Source: Kribbella sp. NBC_01245
GTDB taxonomy: Bacteria > Actinomycetota > Actinomycetes > Propionibacteriales > Kribbellaceae
Direction: 5' to 3'
Assembly: GCF_036226525.1 (NCBI RefSeq)
Contig: NZ_CP108487.1
Location: 5,890,001 to 5,954,000 of the forward strand
DNA: 64,000 nt
The notes below the pieces were generated by a model. It was not told where the DNA came from, searched no databases, and saw nothing but the letters and a program-made list of their open reading frames with translations. Below are positions 51,763 through 60,368 of the stretch, piece after piece. Position 1 is the first letter of the stretch; the number at the start of each line of letters is the position of its first letter. The position numbers and the translations under genes were made by a program.

Positions 51763-52577
51763 ATCCGCTGACTCGGGCACAGGCCACGCCCCGTGCCCGC
51801 TGTTCCTCGACCCTTCACCCCGTACGACGTGACGTCGAGCGGGGTGTGCGGATGCGCGGCCGCTATCGGTACGCCGAGGGCCTTCGCCAACTCGAGCACT
51901 TCCCGGCGACTGGCGATCGCCACCTCGGGCTCTCGCTCGTAGACGTACAGCAGCTCAGGCCACTGCGCCTGCGCGGGATGAACCAGCACGTCCCCGCCGA
52001 GCACCGCCCGCGGCGTCACCACCACCTGATGCCCGGGCGTATGCCCCGGCGCCGGCACCACCTCGATCCCCTTACCGAGCCGGGTCTTCCCGTCGACGAT
52101 GCGAAGCCGTCCCGTCTCGACGATCGGCCGCAACTGCCGCTCGTACGTCGGGTTGGGCCCGGCCGTGACGTGGTCGAACTCCGCCTGCTGCACGACGTAC
52201 GTCGCCTGCGGGAATCGCGGCGCCACGCCATCGGTATTCCAGCCGGTGTGATCGAGATGCACGTGCGTCAGGATCACGGTGTCGATCTCGGTGGCACTCA
52301 CGCCGGCCTGTTCCAGCAGCGAAGGCAATCGCCCAGCCGTCCCAAGCCACTCCGCCGCCGCACCACCCGCGGGCCCGATCCCGGTATCGACCAGCGTCGC
52401 CCCGCGCTCATCCGTCAACAGATAACTGTGGAAGTGCAACCACCATCCACCGTTGGCAGCCACATTCCCGGGCATCACTCTCCGGGTCCACTCGTCCTGC
52501 TCCGGCCCCCATCCCGGCAACACCTCGATGTCCTCCGGAAAAACCGCCACCCCATCACAAAGCACCGTCACGTCCAC
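51759..52577 (-). CDS. MBL-fold metallohydrolase (lactonase-like)
   Basis: The 272-residue protein has the metallo-beta-lactamase zinc motif ILTHVHLDHTGWNTD, a second His in PAPGHTPGHQVV, Asp in GGDVLVHP and a last His in AAHPHTPL. The layout fits AHL lactonase-like enzymes. Quorum-quenching or other lactone hydrolysis is possible. Start GTG 52577. Confidence 0.83.
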   Translation of the reverse strand: MDVTVLCDGVAVFPEDIEVLPGWGPEQDEWTRRVMPGNVAANGGWWLHFHSYLLTDERGATLVDTGIGPAGGAAAEWLGTAGRLPSLLEQAGVSATEIDTVILTHVHLDHTGWNTDGVAPRFPQATYVVQQAEFDHVTAGPNPTYERQLRPIVETGRLRIVDGKTRLGKGIEVVPAPGHTPGHQVVVTPRAVLGGDVLVHPAQAQWPELLYVYEREPEVAIASRREVLELAKALGVPIAAAHPHTPLDVTSYGVKGRGTAGTGRGLCPSQRI

Positions 52578-52632
52578 CTACGTCAACTTAGCCGCGACAA
52601 GTTCCATCCGATGCTGCGATACGGTCTGGCTC

Positions 52633-53151
52633 ATGGTCGAGCTACGCGAGTTCACCCCGGCCGACGGCCAGCTGCTCGCAGCCTGGATCGCCAACCCGAC
52701 CGAGCTGCTGATGTGGGCGGGCCCAACCTTCACCTGGCCGCTTGACCCCCCACAGCTCGCCGCCTACGCCGCCGAATCCGCAACCGGACTCCGACGTACC
52801 TGGACGGCCCAAGCCCCAGCCACCGCCGAGCCGATCGGCCACGCGTCCTTACGACTCGACCCAGCCCACCCAACCGCCCGCCTCGGCCGAGTCCTGGTAG
52901 CACCAACAGCCCGCGGCCGCGGCTACGCCCTCGCAATGCTCGACCAAGTCCTCACCACCGCCTTCACCGACCTGGCCCTGGACCGTATCGACCTAGGCGT
53001 ATTCGCCCACAACACCAGCGCAATCCGCCTCTACGAACGCCTCGGCTTCACCTGCGACCACGTAATCCCCAACGTAGAACGGGTAAACGGACACCCCTGG
53101 TCCGCCAACCAAATGACCCTCCCCAAATCCACATGGACCGCTACCAACTAG
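52633..53151 (+). CDS. GNAT-family N-acetyltransferase
   Basis: The 172-residue protein has the GNAT acetyl-CoA motif GRVLVAPTARGRGYALAMLD and the C-terminal DLGVFAHNTSAIRLYERLGF. It begins MVELREFTPADGQLLAAW, typical of RimI-like family members. ATG 52633; divergent from the MBL-fold gene. Confidence 0.82.
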   Translation: MVELREFTPADGQLLAAWIANPTELLMWAGPTFTWPLDPPQLAAYAAESATGLRRTWTAQAPATAEPIGHASLRLDPAHPTARLGRVLVAPTARGRGYALAMLDQVLTTAFTDLALDRIDLGVFAHNTSAIRLYERLGFTCDHVIPNVERVNGHPWSANQMTLPKSTWTATN

Positions 53152-53184
53152 CCGCGAGAAGCCGAGGCGCACATCCGGCCCTGC

Positions 53185-54031
53185 TCACGGAGACTGCCAA
53201 GGGGCGTGATCGGCCCAATCGGCGGGAAATCCCATCTCGGACAACTCTCGGTCTGCGCACACCACGTCGGCGAGCACGGTTCTGACCGCGGTCGGCCAAT
53301 CCGTGTCCGACGCCACCGTCGACAGCAGGAAGGCCAGCACGCACAACACCGAGTAGACGCGAAAGTGGGCAGCCGAGGGGCTGCCACCCAGGTGGCGAAG
53401 AGGCTCGATCGACGTCAGGTGGCTTGGTGCGAGCTGGTCGGACATTCAGATCGGCCGCAACCTCATCGCGGTCAGGCGCCCGCAGACCGCTATAGAGATA
53501 TGCGAGAGACCCAAAGTCCATGATCTCGGTTGCCACCCAGACTGGCAGTTGGTCGTTGTATTTCGTGCGGAAGTGCCTGACGAAGTCCTCGCTGGAGCGT
53601 CGCTGAGCTTGGAGGACCTTGTCGAGCCAGGCGGAATAGGTACTTCGACCGGTGCGGTCCCGCCGGACGAAACGACCGTCCAGGTTCGTTGGATCCAGGT
53701 GGGCGAAGGCGCCGCGGCGTCCCAACGTGTAACCGACTCTGAGACGAACGGCGATCTCGATCCGCTCGATCGCATCGAGCAGCAACAGCTTGAGTTTCCG
53801 ATCAGCCTGGTAGAGGCGAACGACTTGATCGAACGCGGTGCCGTCGACGAACCGATCCGCCGAACCCGCGAGCTGTTGTCGGTACGGCTACCAGTAGCCG
53901 CTTAGTCGGTAGTAGCCGACTACGCCGAGCGTGTGTTCGGCGAACTGCCGGTCGTGAACCCGCATACCGCGGCTTTCGAGCAGGTCGAGCTGCCGGTCGA
54001 ACGTGAGATGCGGCTTGGAATAGGTAGCCAC
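53185..54031 (-). pseudogene. Abi (Abi_2/AbiD-F) phage-defence gene, decayed
   Basis: From GTG 54031 the frame reads MATYSKPHLTFDRQLDLLES, then RLSGYW-stop-PYRQQ, where a TAG (53888-53890) replaces the Tyr expected in the YWYPYR motif. It continues in frame: LLLLDAIERIEIAVRLRVG, DFGSLAYLYSGL. After AADLNV the usual RN(x)nH-type Abi segment is missing. The last part, VYSVLCVLAFLLSTVASDTD to GFPADWADH, lies in another frame and ends at 53185. One nonsense change plus a deletion or shift make it non-functional unless suppressed. The upstream RNA region (54047-54111) fits the known Abi arrangement. Confidence 0.75.
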
Positions 54032-54046
54032 GGTTGCCCCCGGGGA

Positions 54047-54111
54047 AATGAAAACCAGCCCGTGCCCACGAGGGGCAGAGGGGCTGGCCGTGTTGAGACC
54101 AGGGTATCAGC
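54047..54111 (-). ncRNA. Candidate Abi-associated structured RNA
   Basis: On the minus strand, CCAGCCC (54087-54081) pairs with GGGCTGG (54061-54055), enclosing an inner GCCC/GGGC stem and followed by TTTTC. The structure ends about 20 nt before the Abi start. Abi_2-type genes are known to carry a small hairpin RNA directly upstream (abiF-type motif). Length and exact fold are inferred. Confidence 0.45.
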
Positions 54112-54153
54112 ATCGCGGACGGCACCGACAGTTTCGCCCAGTGGGAAAGGGAT

Positions 54154-54750
54154 TCAGGAGGTGAGGAGGGTGAGGGCGATGGTGGTCATGATGAGGGCTA
54201 TGGCGGTGTCGAGGAGTTGCCAGGCGCGGGGTTTGGCGAAGAGTGGGGTGAGGCGGCGGGCTAGGTAGCCGAGGGTGAAGAACCAGGTGAAGCTGGCGCA
54301 GACGGCGCCTAGGCCGTAGTACCAGCGGCCGGTTTCGCCTTGCTGGTTGGCGAGGGCGCCGAGGAGTACGACGGTGTCGAGGTAGACGTGCGGGTTGAGG
54401 TACGTGAAGGCCAGGCAGGTCAGGAGCGCGCGGCGCAGGGCGGTCGGCGCGTTGTCGGACGGCTTGAGGGTGGCGGGGTGGAGCGCGCGGCGGGCGGCGA
54501 CGACGGCGTATCCGAGGAGGAAGGCGGCGCCGGCGTACTTGGTGATCATGAGGGCGGTCGGATGCCCGGTGATGAGGGCGCCGAGGCCGGCGATACCGCC
54601 CGAGATGAGCAGGGCGTCCGACACCGCGCAGATGAGAACGACCGGCAGCACGTGTTCGCGGCGCAGACCCTGGCGGAGGACGAAGGCGTTCTGGGCACCG
54701 ATGGCGATGATCATGGACAAAGACATGGCGAAGCCGGTGACCAGGGACAT
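54154..54750 (-). CDS. LysE/ArgO-type amino-acid exporter
   Basis: This 198-residue membrane protein has six helices and the LysE/ArgO signature AIGAQNAFVLRQGLRREHV near the N-terminus. It exports basic amino acids. It is divergent from an ArgP/LysG-type regulator, the standard arrangement for its induction. Confidence 0.87.
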   Translation of the reverse strand: MSLVTGFAMSLSMIIAIGAQNAFVLRQGLRREHVLPVVLICAVSDALLISGGIAGLGALITGHPTALMITKYAGAAFLLGYAVVAARRALHPATLKPSDNAPTALRRALLTCLAFTYLNPHVYLDTVVLLGALANQQGETGRWYYGLGAVCASFTWFFTLGYLARRLTPLFAKPRAWQLLDTAIALIMTTIALTLLTS

Positions 54751-54822
54751 GGTTCGACGGTAAGGCTGACTCGATAGCGAAACCAGCTAAAGATTCTCAA
54801 GGTGCATTAGCCTGGCTTAATC

Positions 54823-55692
54823 ATGCAGATCGACTCCGGACAGCTCGCGACGTTTGCCGCGATCATCGAAGAGGGCAGTTTCGACGCCGCCGCGCGCCGG
54901 CTCAACGTCACGCCGAGTGCGGTCAGTCAGCGGATGAAGGCGCTGGAGAGCGGGATCGGCCAGGTGCTGGTTCGCCGGACCAAGCCGTGTACGGCGACCG
55001 AGGCCGGGCAGGCGCTGATCCGGCTGGCCCGGCAGGTGTCGTTGCTGGAGACCGAGGCCCTCGCGACGGTCCGTGGTGCGGCCGATGGCGAGCGGGTGCC
55101 GATCGCGGTGAACGCCGATTCGCTCGCGGGCTGGTTCCTCCCGGCGCTGACGGCGCTGCCCGCGGAGATGGCGGTGTACTTCGATCTGCGCGCGGAGGAC
55201 CAGGACCATTCGGCCGAGTTGCTCCGCGATGGGACCGTGCTGGCCGCGGTGACGGCTGATCCGCAGGCGGTGCAAGGTTGCCGGGTGCAACGACTCGGCA
55301 AGATGCGGTATCACGCCGTCGCGGCTCCGGCGTACGTCGAAAAGTGGTTTGCGGGAAGGCCGCTGGCAGAGGCGCTGGCCGAGGCGCCGATGATCGTGTT
55401 CAACCGCAAGGACACCCTGCAACATCGTTTCCTGCGGTCGGTCAGCCGGCGGCGGTTGGATCCACCCGCGCACTACGTGCCGTCGACCGGGCCTTATATC
55501 GAGGCGATCCGGGCCGGCCTTGGCTGGGGGATGGCCGAGAGCTACTACCTCGAACGCGGCGGCCTGGTGAAGATCGACGGCGGCCGGCCTGTCGACGTAC
55601 CGCTGTATTGGCAGCACTGGAAGCTCGAGTCACGGGTCCTCGACGCCCTCACCACGGCGGTTCGTCAAGCTGCCGCGAACGGTCTGTCCTAG
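54823..55692 (+). CDS. LysR-family regulator of the ArgP/LysG type
   Basis: The 289-residue protein has the LysR helix-turn-helix (FAAIIEEGSFDAAARRLNVT, then PSAVSQRMKALE) and an effector domain. Divergence from the LysE exporter marks it as the LysG/ArgP type, which senses basic amino acids and switches the exporter on. The 72-bp spacer must hold its operator. The stop overlaps the convergent FAD-monooxygenase by 4 bp. Confidence 0.88.
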   Translation: MQIDSGQLATFAAIIEEGSFDAAARRLNVTPSAVSQRMKALESGIGQVLVRRTKPCTATEAGQALIRLARQVSLLETEALATVRGAADGERVPIAVNADSLAGWFLPALTALPAEMAVYFDLRAEDQDHSAELLRDGTVLAAVTADPQAVQGCRVQRLGKMRYHAVAAPAYVEKWFAGRPLAEALAEAPMIVFNRKDTLQHRFLRSVSRRRLDPPAHYVPSTGPYIEAIRAGLGWGMAESYYLERGGLVKIDGGRPVDVPLYWQHWKLESRVLDALTTAVRQAAANGLS

Positions 55693-56870
55693 TAGTGCTT
55701 CAGCGAGATGGCATTGGCCGGACCGTGGATCGACTTCAGGATCGCGTTCGAGATCAGGCGTTTGCCCGGGAGGTGCGGCAGCGCCCGCAGGAAGCCGAGG
55801 TGGAAGCGGATCGCGCCGCGCGACTTCGGCAGCATGCGCTTCGCGTTCGCCCGGCCGAGCTGCTGGTTCTTCGCTACGAACTCCCGCATCTCCCGCTCGT
55901 ACGCCGCGAACGCATCGTCGAACTCGGCGCCGGCCAACTCGCCCGCCAGGACGTACGCGCCGACCAAGGCGAGGCTCGTGCCCTGACCCGACGCGGGTGA
56001 GGCGCAGTACGCTGCGTCGCCGACGAGCGTGATCCGGCCCTTGGACCAACGGCTCATCTCGACCACGGACAACGAGTCGAAGTAGAAGTCCGGCGCCTCG
56101 GCCGCCGAGTCGAGGAGGCGCGGGTTCTCCCAACGCGCACCGGCGAAGGCCTCGCGCAGCACGTTGAGTGACTGGCCACGCTCGTACGCGATCGGCTCGG
56201 AGCCGAACATGAAGAAGGCGCGGGCGTTCGAGGCGCCGGCCGTGCTGTAGACGTTGGTGATCCGGTCGACGTCCAGGTGCAGCAGCTCGGCCCGGTCGAG
56301 CCCGAGGTGGTTCGGCGTACTGAAGATGGCCACGTAGGCACCGAGGTGCTTGATGAACTGCTCCTCCGCGCCGAAGGTGAGTGCCCGTACGCCGGAGTGC
56401 AGGCCGTCAGCGCCGACGACCAGGTCGAACCGTCGCTGCAGCCCGCTCGCGAACTCGACATCCACGCCGTCCGGGGTCTCGGTGAGCCCGGTGATGTGGT
56501 CGCCGAAGAGGTACTCGGTCGAGCCGGCGGTCGCGTCGTATAGCAGTCGGCCGAGGTCTCCCCGCATCAGCTCGACGTCCTCGCCGGTACGTCCGCCGAA
56601 GAGGTCGCCGTCGAGTTCTGCGCGCTTGACGCCGTCGTCGTCGACGTACGACGCGTCCTGGATGTCGGTGTGCAGCCGGCGTACGTCGTCGAGGAGGCCC
56701 ATTCGCTCGATCACGGTCACGGCCGCACCACGGATATCGACCTTGTAGCCGCCGTCGCGGAGCTCGTCGGCCCGCTCGACGATCGTCGTGGTGAAGCCGT
56801 ACTTGGTGAGCCAGAAGGCGAGCGCGGGACCGGCAACGCTGGCGCCGGAGATGAGGACGGACTTGGTCAT
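55689..56870 (-). CDS. FAD-dependent aromatic monooxygenase (TetX/MhpA-like)
   Basis: The 393-residue flavoprotein begins SVLISGASVAGPALAFWLTK (GxGxxG-like FAD motif) and has VVGADGLHS and GDAAYCASPASGQGTSLAL, the two later FAD motifs. The Ser in place of Gly in ISGASVAG is typical of the TetX-like group. Aromatic hydroxylation or antibiotic modification is plausible. ATG 56870 has GGGAG upstream. It is divergent from a TetR regulator with a dyad between, so its expression is likely inducible. Confidence 0.85.
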   Translation of the reverse strand: MTKSVLISGASVAGPALAFWLTKYGFTTTIVERADELRDGGYKVDIRGAAVTVIERMGLLDDVRRLHTDIQDASYVDDDGVKRAELDGDLFGGRTGEDVELMRGDLGRLLYDATAGSTEYLFGDHITGLTETPDGVDVEFASGLQRRFDLVVGADGLHSGVRALTFGAEEQFIKHLGAYVAIFSTPNHLGLDRAELLHLDVDRITNVYSTAGASNARAFFMFGSEPIAYERGQSLNVLREAFAGARWENPRLLDSAAEAPDFYFDSLSVVEMSRWSKGRITLVGDAAYCASPASGQGTSLALVGAYVLAGELAGAEFDDAFAAYEREMREFVAKNQQLGRANAKRMLPKSRGAIRFHLGFLRALPHLPGKRLISNAILKSIHGPANAISLKHY

Positions 56871-56908
56871 TTCGTACTCCCAGAGTGAGCGATTTGGGCT
56901 GATGTGAG

Positions 56909-56929
56909 GACTGTACGTCAGTCTTAGAC
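56909..56929. promoter_or_regulatory. Candidate TetR operator
   Basis: GACTGTACGTCAGTC (56909-56923) is a dyad with perfect 5-bp halves, overlapped by GTCTTAGAC (56921-56929). It lies between the divergent monooxygenase and TetR genes. Confidence 0.55.
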
Positions 56930-56972
56930 ATGTGTGCAAGACGTTCGTGCGAGGTCGGGTTATGCTCGGACC

Positions 56973-57626
56973 ATGGGAAATCGCGAAGCACTGATCGAGG
57001 GGGCCAAGTCCTGCCTGCGGGAGAAGGGCTTCACCCGGACGACCGCGCGCGACATCGCCTCGGCGGCGGGGGTCAGCCTGGCGGCGATTGGTTACCACTT
57101 CGGCTCGAAGGAGGCGCTGATGAAGGAAGCGCTGCGCGAGGCGATGGAGGAGTGGGGCGACCAGGTTTCGGCGGAGACGATCCCTGGCCCGGAGGTCGCG
57201 GCCGCTGCGCCGGGCTCGCCGGTTTCGCCGGTTTCGCAGCCGGAGGCTTCGGCGCGGGAGCGGTTTGAGCAGGCGTGGGCGCAGGCGATCGAGTCGTTGC
57301 CGGCCAGCCGGTCGTTGTGGCTGACCCAGTTCGAGATCCTCAGCCAGGCTGATCACCTGCCGGATGTGCTGGCCTCGCTCGGTGGGCTGCAGGCGGACGC
57401 GCGGGAGGGGCTGGCCGAGCTCTTCGGTCCGCTCGAGGCCGGGGCGGATCCGGAGGAGGTCCAGCGGATCGGCGCGTTCTACCAGATGATGATGCTCGGA
57501 ATGGTCGGCTTGTGGCTGGCCGATCCGGACCAGGCGCCGACTGGTACCGACCTGTCCCGCACACTGAGGCTCATCGCGGACCGGCTCGAGTCCGGCGAGG
57601 ATCGCAATGCTGAAGGAGATTCATGA
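56973..57626 (+). CDS. TetR-family transcriptional regulator
   Basis: The 217-residue protein has a TetR helix-turn-helix (TTARDIASAAGVSLAAIGYH) and a ligand-binding part. ATG 56973 starts the domain. Divergence from the FAD monooxygenase and the dyad between them indicate repression of that gene. The stop overlaps the small membrane gene (ATGA at 57623), so both are expressed together. Confidence 0.87.
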   Translation: MGNREALIEGAKSCLREKGFTRTTARDIASAAGVSLAAIGYHFGSKEALMKEALREAMEEWGDQVSAETIPGPEVAAAAPGSPVSPVSQPEASARERFEQAWAQAIESLPASRSLWLTQFEILSQADHLPDVLASLGGLQADAREGLAELFGPLEAGADPEEVQRIGAFYQMMMLGMVGLWLADPDQAPTGTDLSRTLRLIADRLESGEDRNAEGDS

Positions 57627-57820
57627 AGAAGGCCGTGCTCGGCGCGCTCGGATTGCTGATGACCGTCGCCGGAGTCGTCTGGACGTTACAAGGCCTCGGC
57701 TACCTCGACGGCAGCTCGATGACCGGCCAATCCTTCTGGGCGATCATCGGCCCCATCCTCGCCGGCCTCGGCGTAGCCCTGCTCTACGTAACCTTCAAGC
57801 CGTCAACCCCCAGCCGTTGA
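57623..57820 (+). CDS. Small membrane protein, 65 residues
   Basis: Two likely membrane helices (about 5-23 and 40-57) join by a short loop (GYLDGSSMTGQSFW). The ATG overlaps the TetR stop, so it is translated with it. It may be a small partner of the regulator or enzyme; function unknown. The 3' end runs into the tandem-repeat region. Confidence 0.7.
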   Translation: MKKAVLGALGLLMTVAGVVWTLQGLGYLDGSSMTGQSFWAIIGPILAGLGVALLYVTFKPSTPSR

Positions 57821-57921
57821 AGTCTCGGCCGGACCCGCCGACATCTCGGCCGGGTCCGCTCAGGTCTCCGACGGGTTCGCTGAGACGTCGGCCGGGTTCG
57901 CTGAGATCTCGGACGGGTCCC
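57817..57921. repeat. Five 21-bp tandem repeats at the end of the SalK-like gene
   Basis: Five units of about 21 bp follow each other and encode NPADVSA-like heptads on the minus strand. The reading frame of the SalK-like gene ends in the third unit at TGA (57860-57862), where other units have TCA or TCG. The repeats continue in the same frame to a second stop at 57803-57805. Confidence 0.7.
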
Positions 57922-58765
57922 AGCGCATCGCCATCGGGTTGTCGTCCGGGACCAGGCCGGACGCCATGATCCGGCGGCTGATCGGCCGCACCAGCCGGTC
58001 GAGTTCATCGGTCAGCTCGGGGCCGAGCGCCTGCCAGGTCTGATCGGCCAGCCGGTCGGTGGTGGCTTCGACTTCCTGGCGTACGGCGATCCCGGCCGGC
58101 GTCAGTTGGCCGTCGGCGTCGAGTAGCCCGCGCTCACGGAGTCGCTCGGCGGCATCCGCCCACTCATCGTCGCTCCACCGGCGATTGAGCTGGAAGACCT
58201 CCTTCGACGGCCCACCCGCGGCAGAGATCGTCAGACACGCCTGCGCCGGAGTCAGCCCGGCCGTAACCAGGGCCGCGACATGCCCGTCACCACGGGATTC
58301 GCGCAGGATCGTGGTCGCATGCCAGAGAGCCAGATGCGGCTCGTCCGGCCAATCGAGAGCCGCGTTCGCCGCCGCCAACGGCCGCCCATCGACCGGCGCC
58401 AACTCCGCAGCCTGCCTCGCCACCTCAGCCGCCCGCTCCAACGATTCGACGGTCGGCAGCAACCGCCGTACGGCATTGTCGACCGCCTCCAGGCGTGCCT
58501 CCAACAACTGTGCGGGCGTCGCGAACTCCCAGGCAGCAGGAATCGCCCGAGCCACCATCGACGGGTGGAAGCTGTAGAAGATCGCCGCCACCAACTCCGG
58601 CCCAACCGCGCCAAGTGGCGCCGCCCGGCAGGCGAAGTAACTCATCCATCCGCCCTTGAGCCCGAGCGCGTCGGTGGCCTGACGGGTCTCCGGGGCGAAG
58701 TAGGTGATCGCGTGCAACGGCTCGAGTACCCGCCACATCCGGCGGGCGGTGGGCTCCGGGTTCAT
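57860..58765 (-). CDS. SalK-like (SCO6745-type) helical protein
   Basis: The 301-residue helical protein starts with ARRMWRVLEPLHAITYFAPE and contains FACRAAPLGAVGPELVAAIF, both typical of the actinobacterial SCO6745/SalK group. The role is unclear; the fold includes a helix-turn-helix-like C-terminal half (LRERGLLDADGQLTPAGIAV). The C-terminal tail is made of heptad repeats cut by a stop; readthrough would add 18 residues. ATG 58765. Confidence 0.78.
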   Translation of the reverse strand: MNPEPTARRMWRVLEPLHAITYFAPETRQATDALGLKGGWMSYFACRAAPLGAVGPELVAAIFYSFHPSMVARAIPAAWEFATPAQLLEARLEAVDNAVRRLLPTVESLERAAEVARQAAELAPVDGRPLAAANAALDWPDEPHLALWHATTILRESRGDGHVAALVTAGLTPAQACLTISAAGGPSKEVFQLNRRWSDDEWADAAERLRERGLLDADGQLTPAGIAVRQEVEATTDRLADQTWQALGPELTDELDRLVRPISRRIMASGLVPDDNPMAMRWDPSEISANPADVSANPSET

Positions 58766-58826
58766 GCCGTCGATCCAAGCAGAAATCGGTTGGACCCGGG
58801 ACCCCTGGGACGGTCAAGGTGGCGGC

Positions 58827-59219
58827 ATGAGCATTCGTATTCAGTGCGTCCTGTACGACGCCATCGACCCGGCCGCGCAGGCCCGATTCTGGGCTGAGCT
58901 GTTGGGGTGGCGGATCACCTTCGAAAACGAGAAGGAGTCCGTTCTGGAGCCGGCCGCGGGCAGTCGCGAGGACGGCGTTGTGCCGGACATGCTGTTCCTG
59001 CGAGTGCCGGAGACCAAGACGATCAAGAACCGGGTGCACATCGACCTGCGCCCCGACGACCAGGCCGCCGAGGTCGCCCGGATCGAGGCGCTCGGCGCCA
59101 AGCGCGTCGACGTCGGCCAGAACGACGAGGCGTCCTGGGTCGTAATGGCCGACCCCGAGGGCAACGAGTTCTGCGTACTGCGCGCCTTCACCCCCGAGGA
59201 ACTAGCCTCAATCTCCTAA
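58827..59219 (+). CDS. VOC-superfamily (glyoxalase-like) protein
   Basis: The 130-residue single VOC domain starts MSIRIQCVLYDAIDPAAQAR and has IKNRVHIDLRPDDQ and DPEGNEFCVLR, the same motifs as the VOC gene at 46015. It is probably a paralogue. No resistance substrate can be named. ATG 58827; divergent from the SalK-like gene. Confidence 0.82.
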   Translation: MSIRIQCVLYDAIDPAAQARFWAELLGWRITFENEKESVLEPAAGSREDGVVPDMLFLRVPETKTIKNRVHIDLRPDDQAAEVARIEALGAKRVDVGQNDEASWVVMADPEGNEFCVLRAFTPEELASIS

Positions 59220-59245
59220 CCTCGTTTGGTTCTGCCTTCGTCTCC

Positions 59246-59734
59246 CTAGACGAAGCGGTGCATTACGTGGAGGCCGACGTAGCCGTGGGTTGGGGAGTTG
59301 AAGCCCTCGGGCACGGTGCCGACCACCTCGAAGCCGAGGGATTTCCACAGGCCGACAGCGCGGACGTTGGACTCGACCACCGCGTTGAAGGTGATGGACC
59401 GGAAGCCCTCGGCCTTGGCCCAGTCGATCACGTACTGGCCGAGGGCCCGGCCGGTGCCGCGGCCGTGCCGAGTGGGGTCGACCATGAAGCTCGCGCTAGC
59501 GACGTGCGCGCCGTTGCCCTCGCGGTTGGCGTACATATTGGCGGTGCCGAGGATGTTGCCCTCGGCATCGACCGCGACCACGACATGAGCCGGCGCCGGT
59601 AGCAACCATCGAGCCCGGGCGGTCTCCTCGGACATCGCCGGATCGTAGACGTAGGTCTCACCCTCGGTGACGATCTGCCGGAAGAAGGGCCAGATGGCGG
59701 ACCAGTCGGCCTCGGTGGCTACGCGAATCTTCAT
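59246..59734 (-). CDS. GNAT-family N-acetyltransferase
   Basis: The 162-residue protein has the GNAT pattern: SASFMVDPTRHGRGTGRALG and FNAVVESNVRAVGLWKSLGF. It resembles phosphinothricin or amino-acid acetyltransferases in layout. ATG 59734 starts MKIRVATEADW; the longer frame has a weak extra start. Substrate unknown. Confidence 0.82.
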   Translation of the reverse strand: MKIRVATEADWSAIWPFFRQIVTEGETYVYDPAMSEETARARWLLPAPAHVVVAVDAEGNILGTANMYANREGNGAHVASASFMVDPTRHGRGTGRALGQYVIDWAKAEGFRSITFNAVVESNVRAVGLWKSLGFEVVGTVPEGFNSPTHGYVGLHVMHRFV

Positions 59735-60368
59735 GCCGGCCAGCATCCCCGCTGCCGCAGGCGCGCGCCAACCGGATTATGCCGAAGCCGCGCCAACCAA
59801 CTTGTGCGAAGCGCCGTCGAACCGCCCAGTGCAGACGTCGAACCGCCCGGTGCCGATCAGCGTGCTGGGCAGCAACTGAACTGCGACAGCTCGTGCGTGC
59901 CTGTTCTTCCAACTTAAGTTTACGGCTTTCGACTCTGCACTAGTCGCGGTTATCCACAGGCATCTGCCGCAGGTGGTGACGTCTGAATAGTTCCGGGTGC
60001 AGCGCTTCAGCCGCATCGGTCGGCGGTTGTGGCTGCACGGGTGTCCGCGGGCGGACCGCCTGGTCCACGCGATAGCGTGAAACACGCCCAATCGGGACGA
60101 AATTGGCCACCGGGTGGACCTGCGCGTCCGCAACATCTGACCCTGGCCACGGTCGGACGCGAACGGCGCGACGTACGGCTTGAACGGCCGGCCTGCACGC
60201 CCCGTCCTGCCGCGAGTGGTCTGGTCATGACGGGTCCACTCGCGCCCCAGATCACCGGAGCGGACGTGTCGTTGACCTGACCAGTCGCGGGAGGTGGTGG
60301 TTGCGGGGATTGAGAGAACGGCAACAAGTGTGGGGGAAAGGGGGTGGCGCTCGATATTGTTGGTGGGG
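59735..60368. repeat. Intergenic region, 634 bp, with dispersed repeat copy 2
   Basis: Blocks A (60040-60140, GAAACACGCCCAATCGGGAC) and B (60145-60225, GCGCGACGTACGGCTTGAAC) match copy 1 at 32.6-32.9 kb, but B has the opposite orientation relative to A. CCGCGAGTGGTC and ACTCGCGCCCC motifs sit at its right side, and a DnaA-box match lies at 59950-59958. A long minus-strand frame across the region is judged spurious. Confidence 0.6.
59950..59958 (+). other. Perfect DnaA-box match
   Basis: TTATCCACA lies beside dispersed repeat copy 2; its 15-bp context is identical to that of the site at 32869. Confidence 0.5.
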
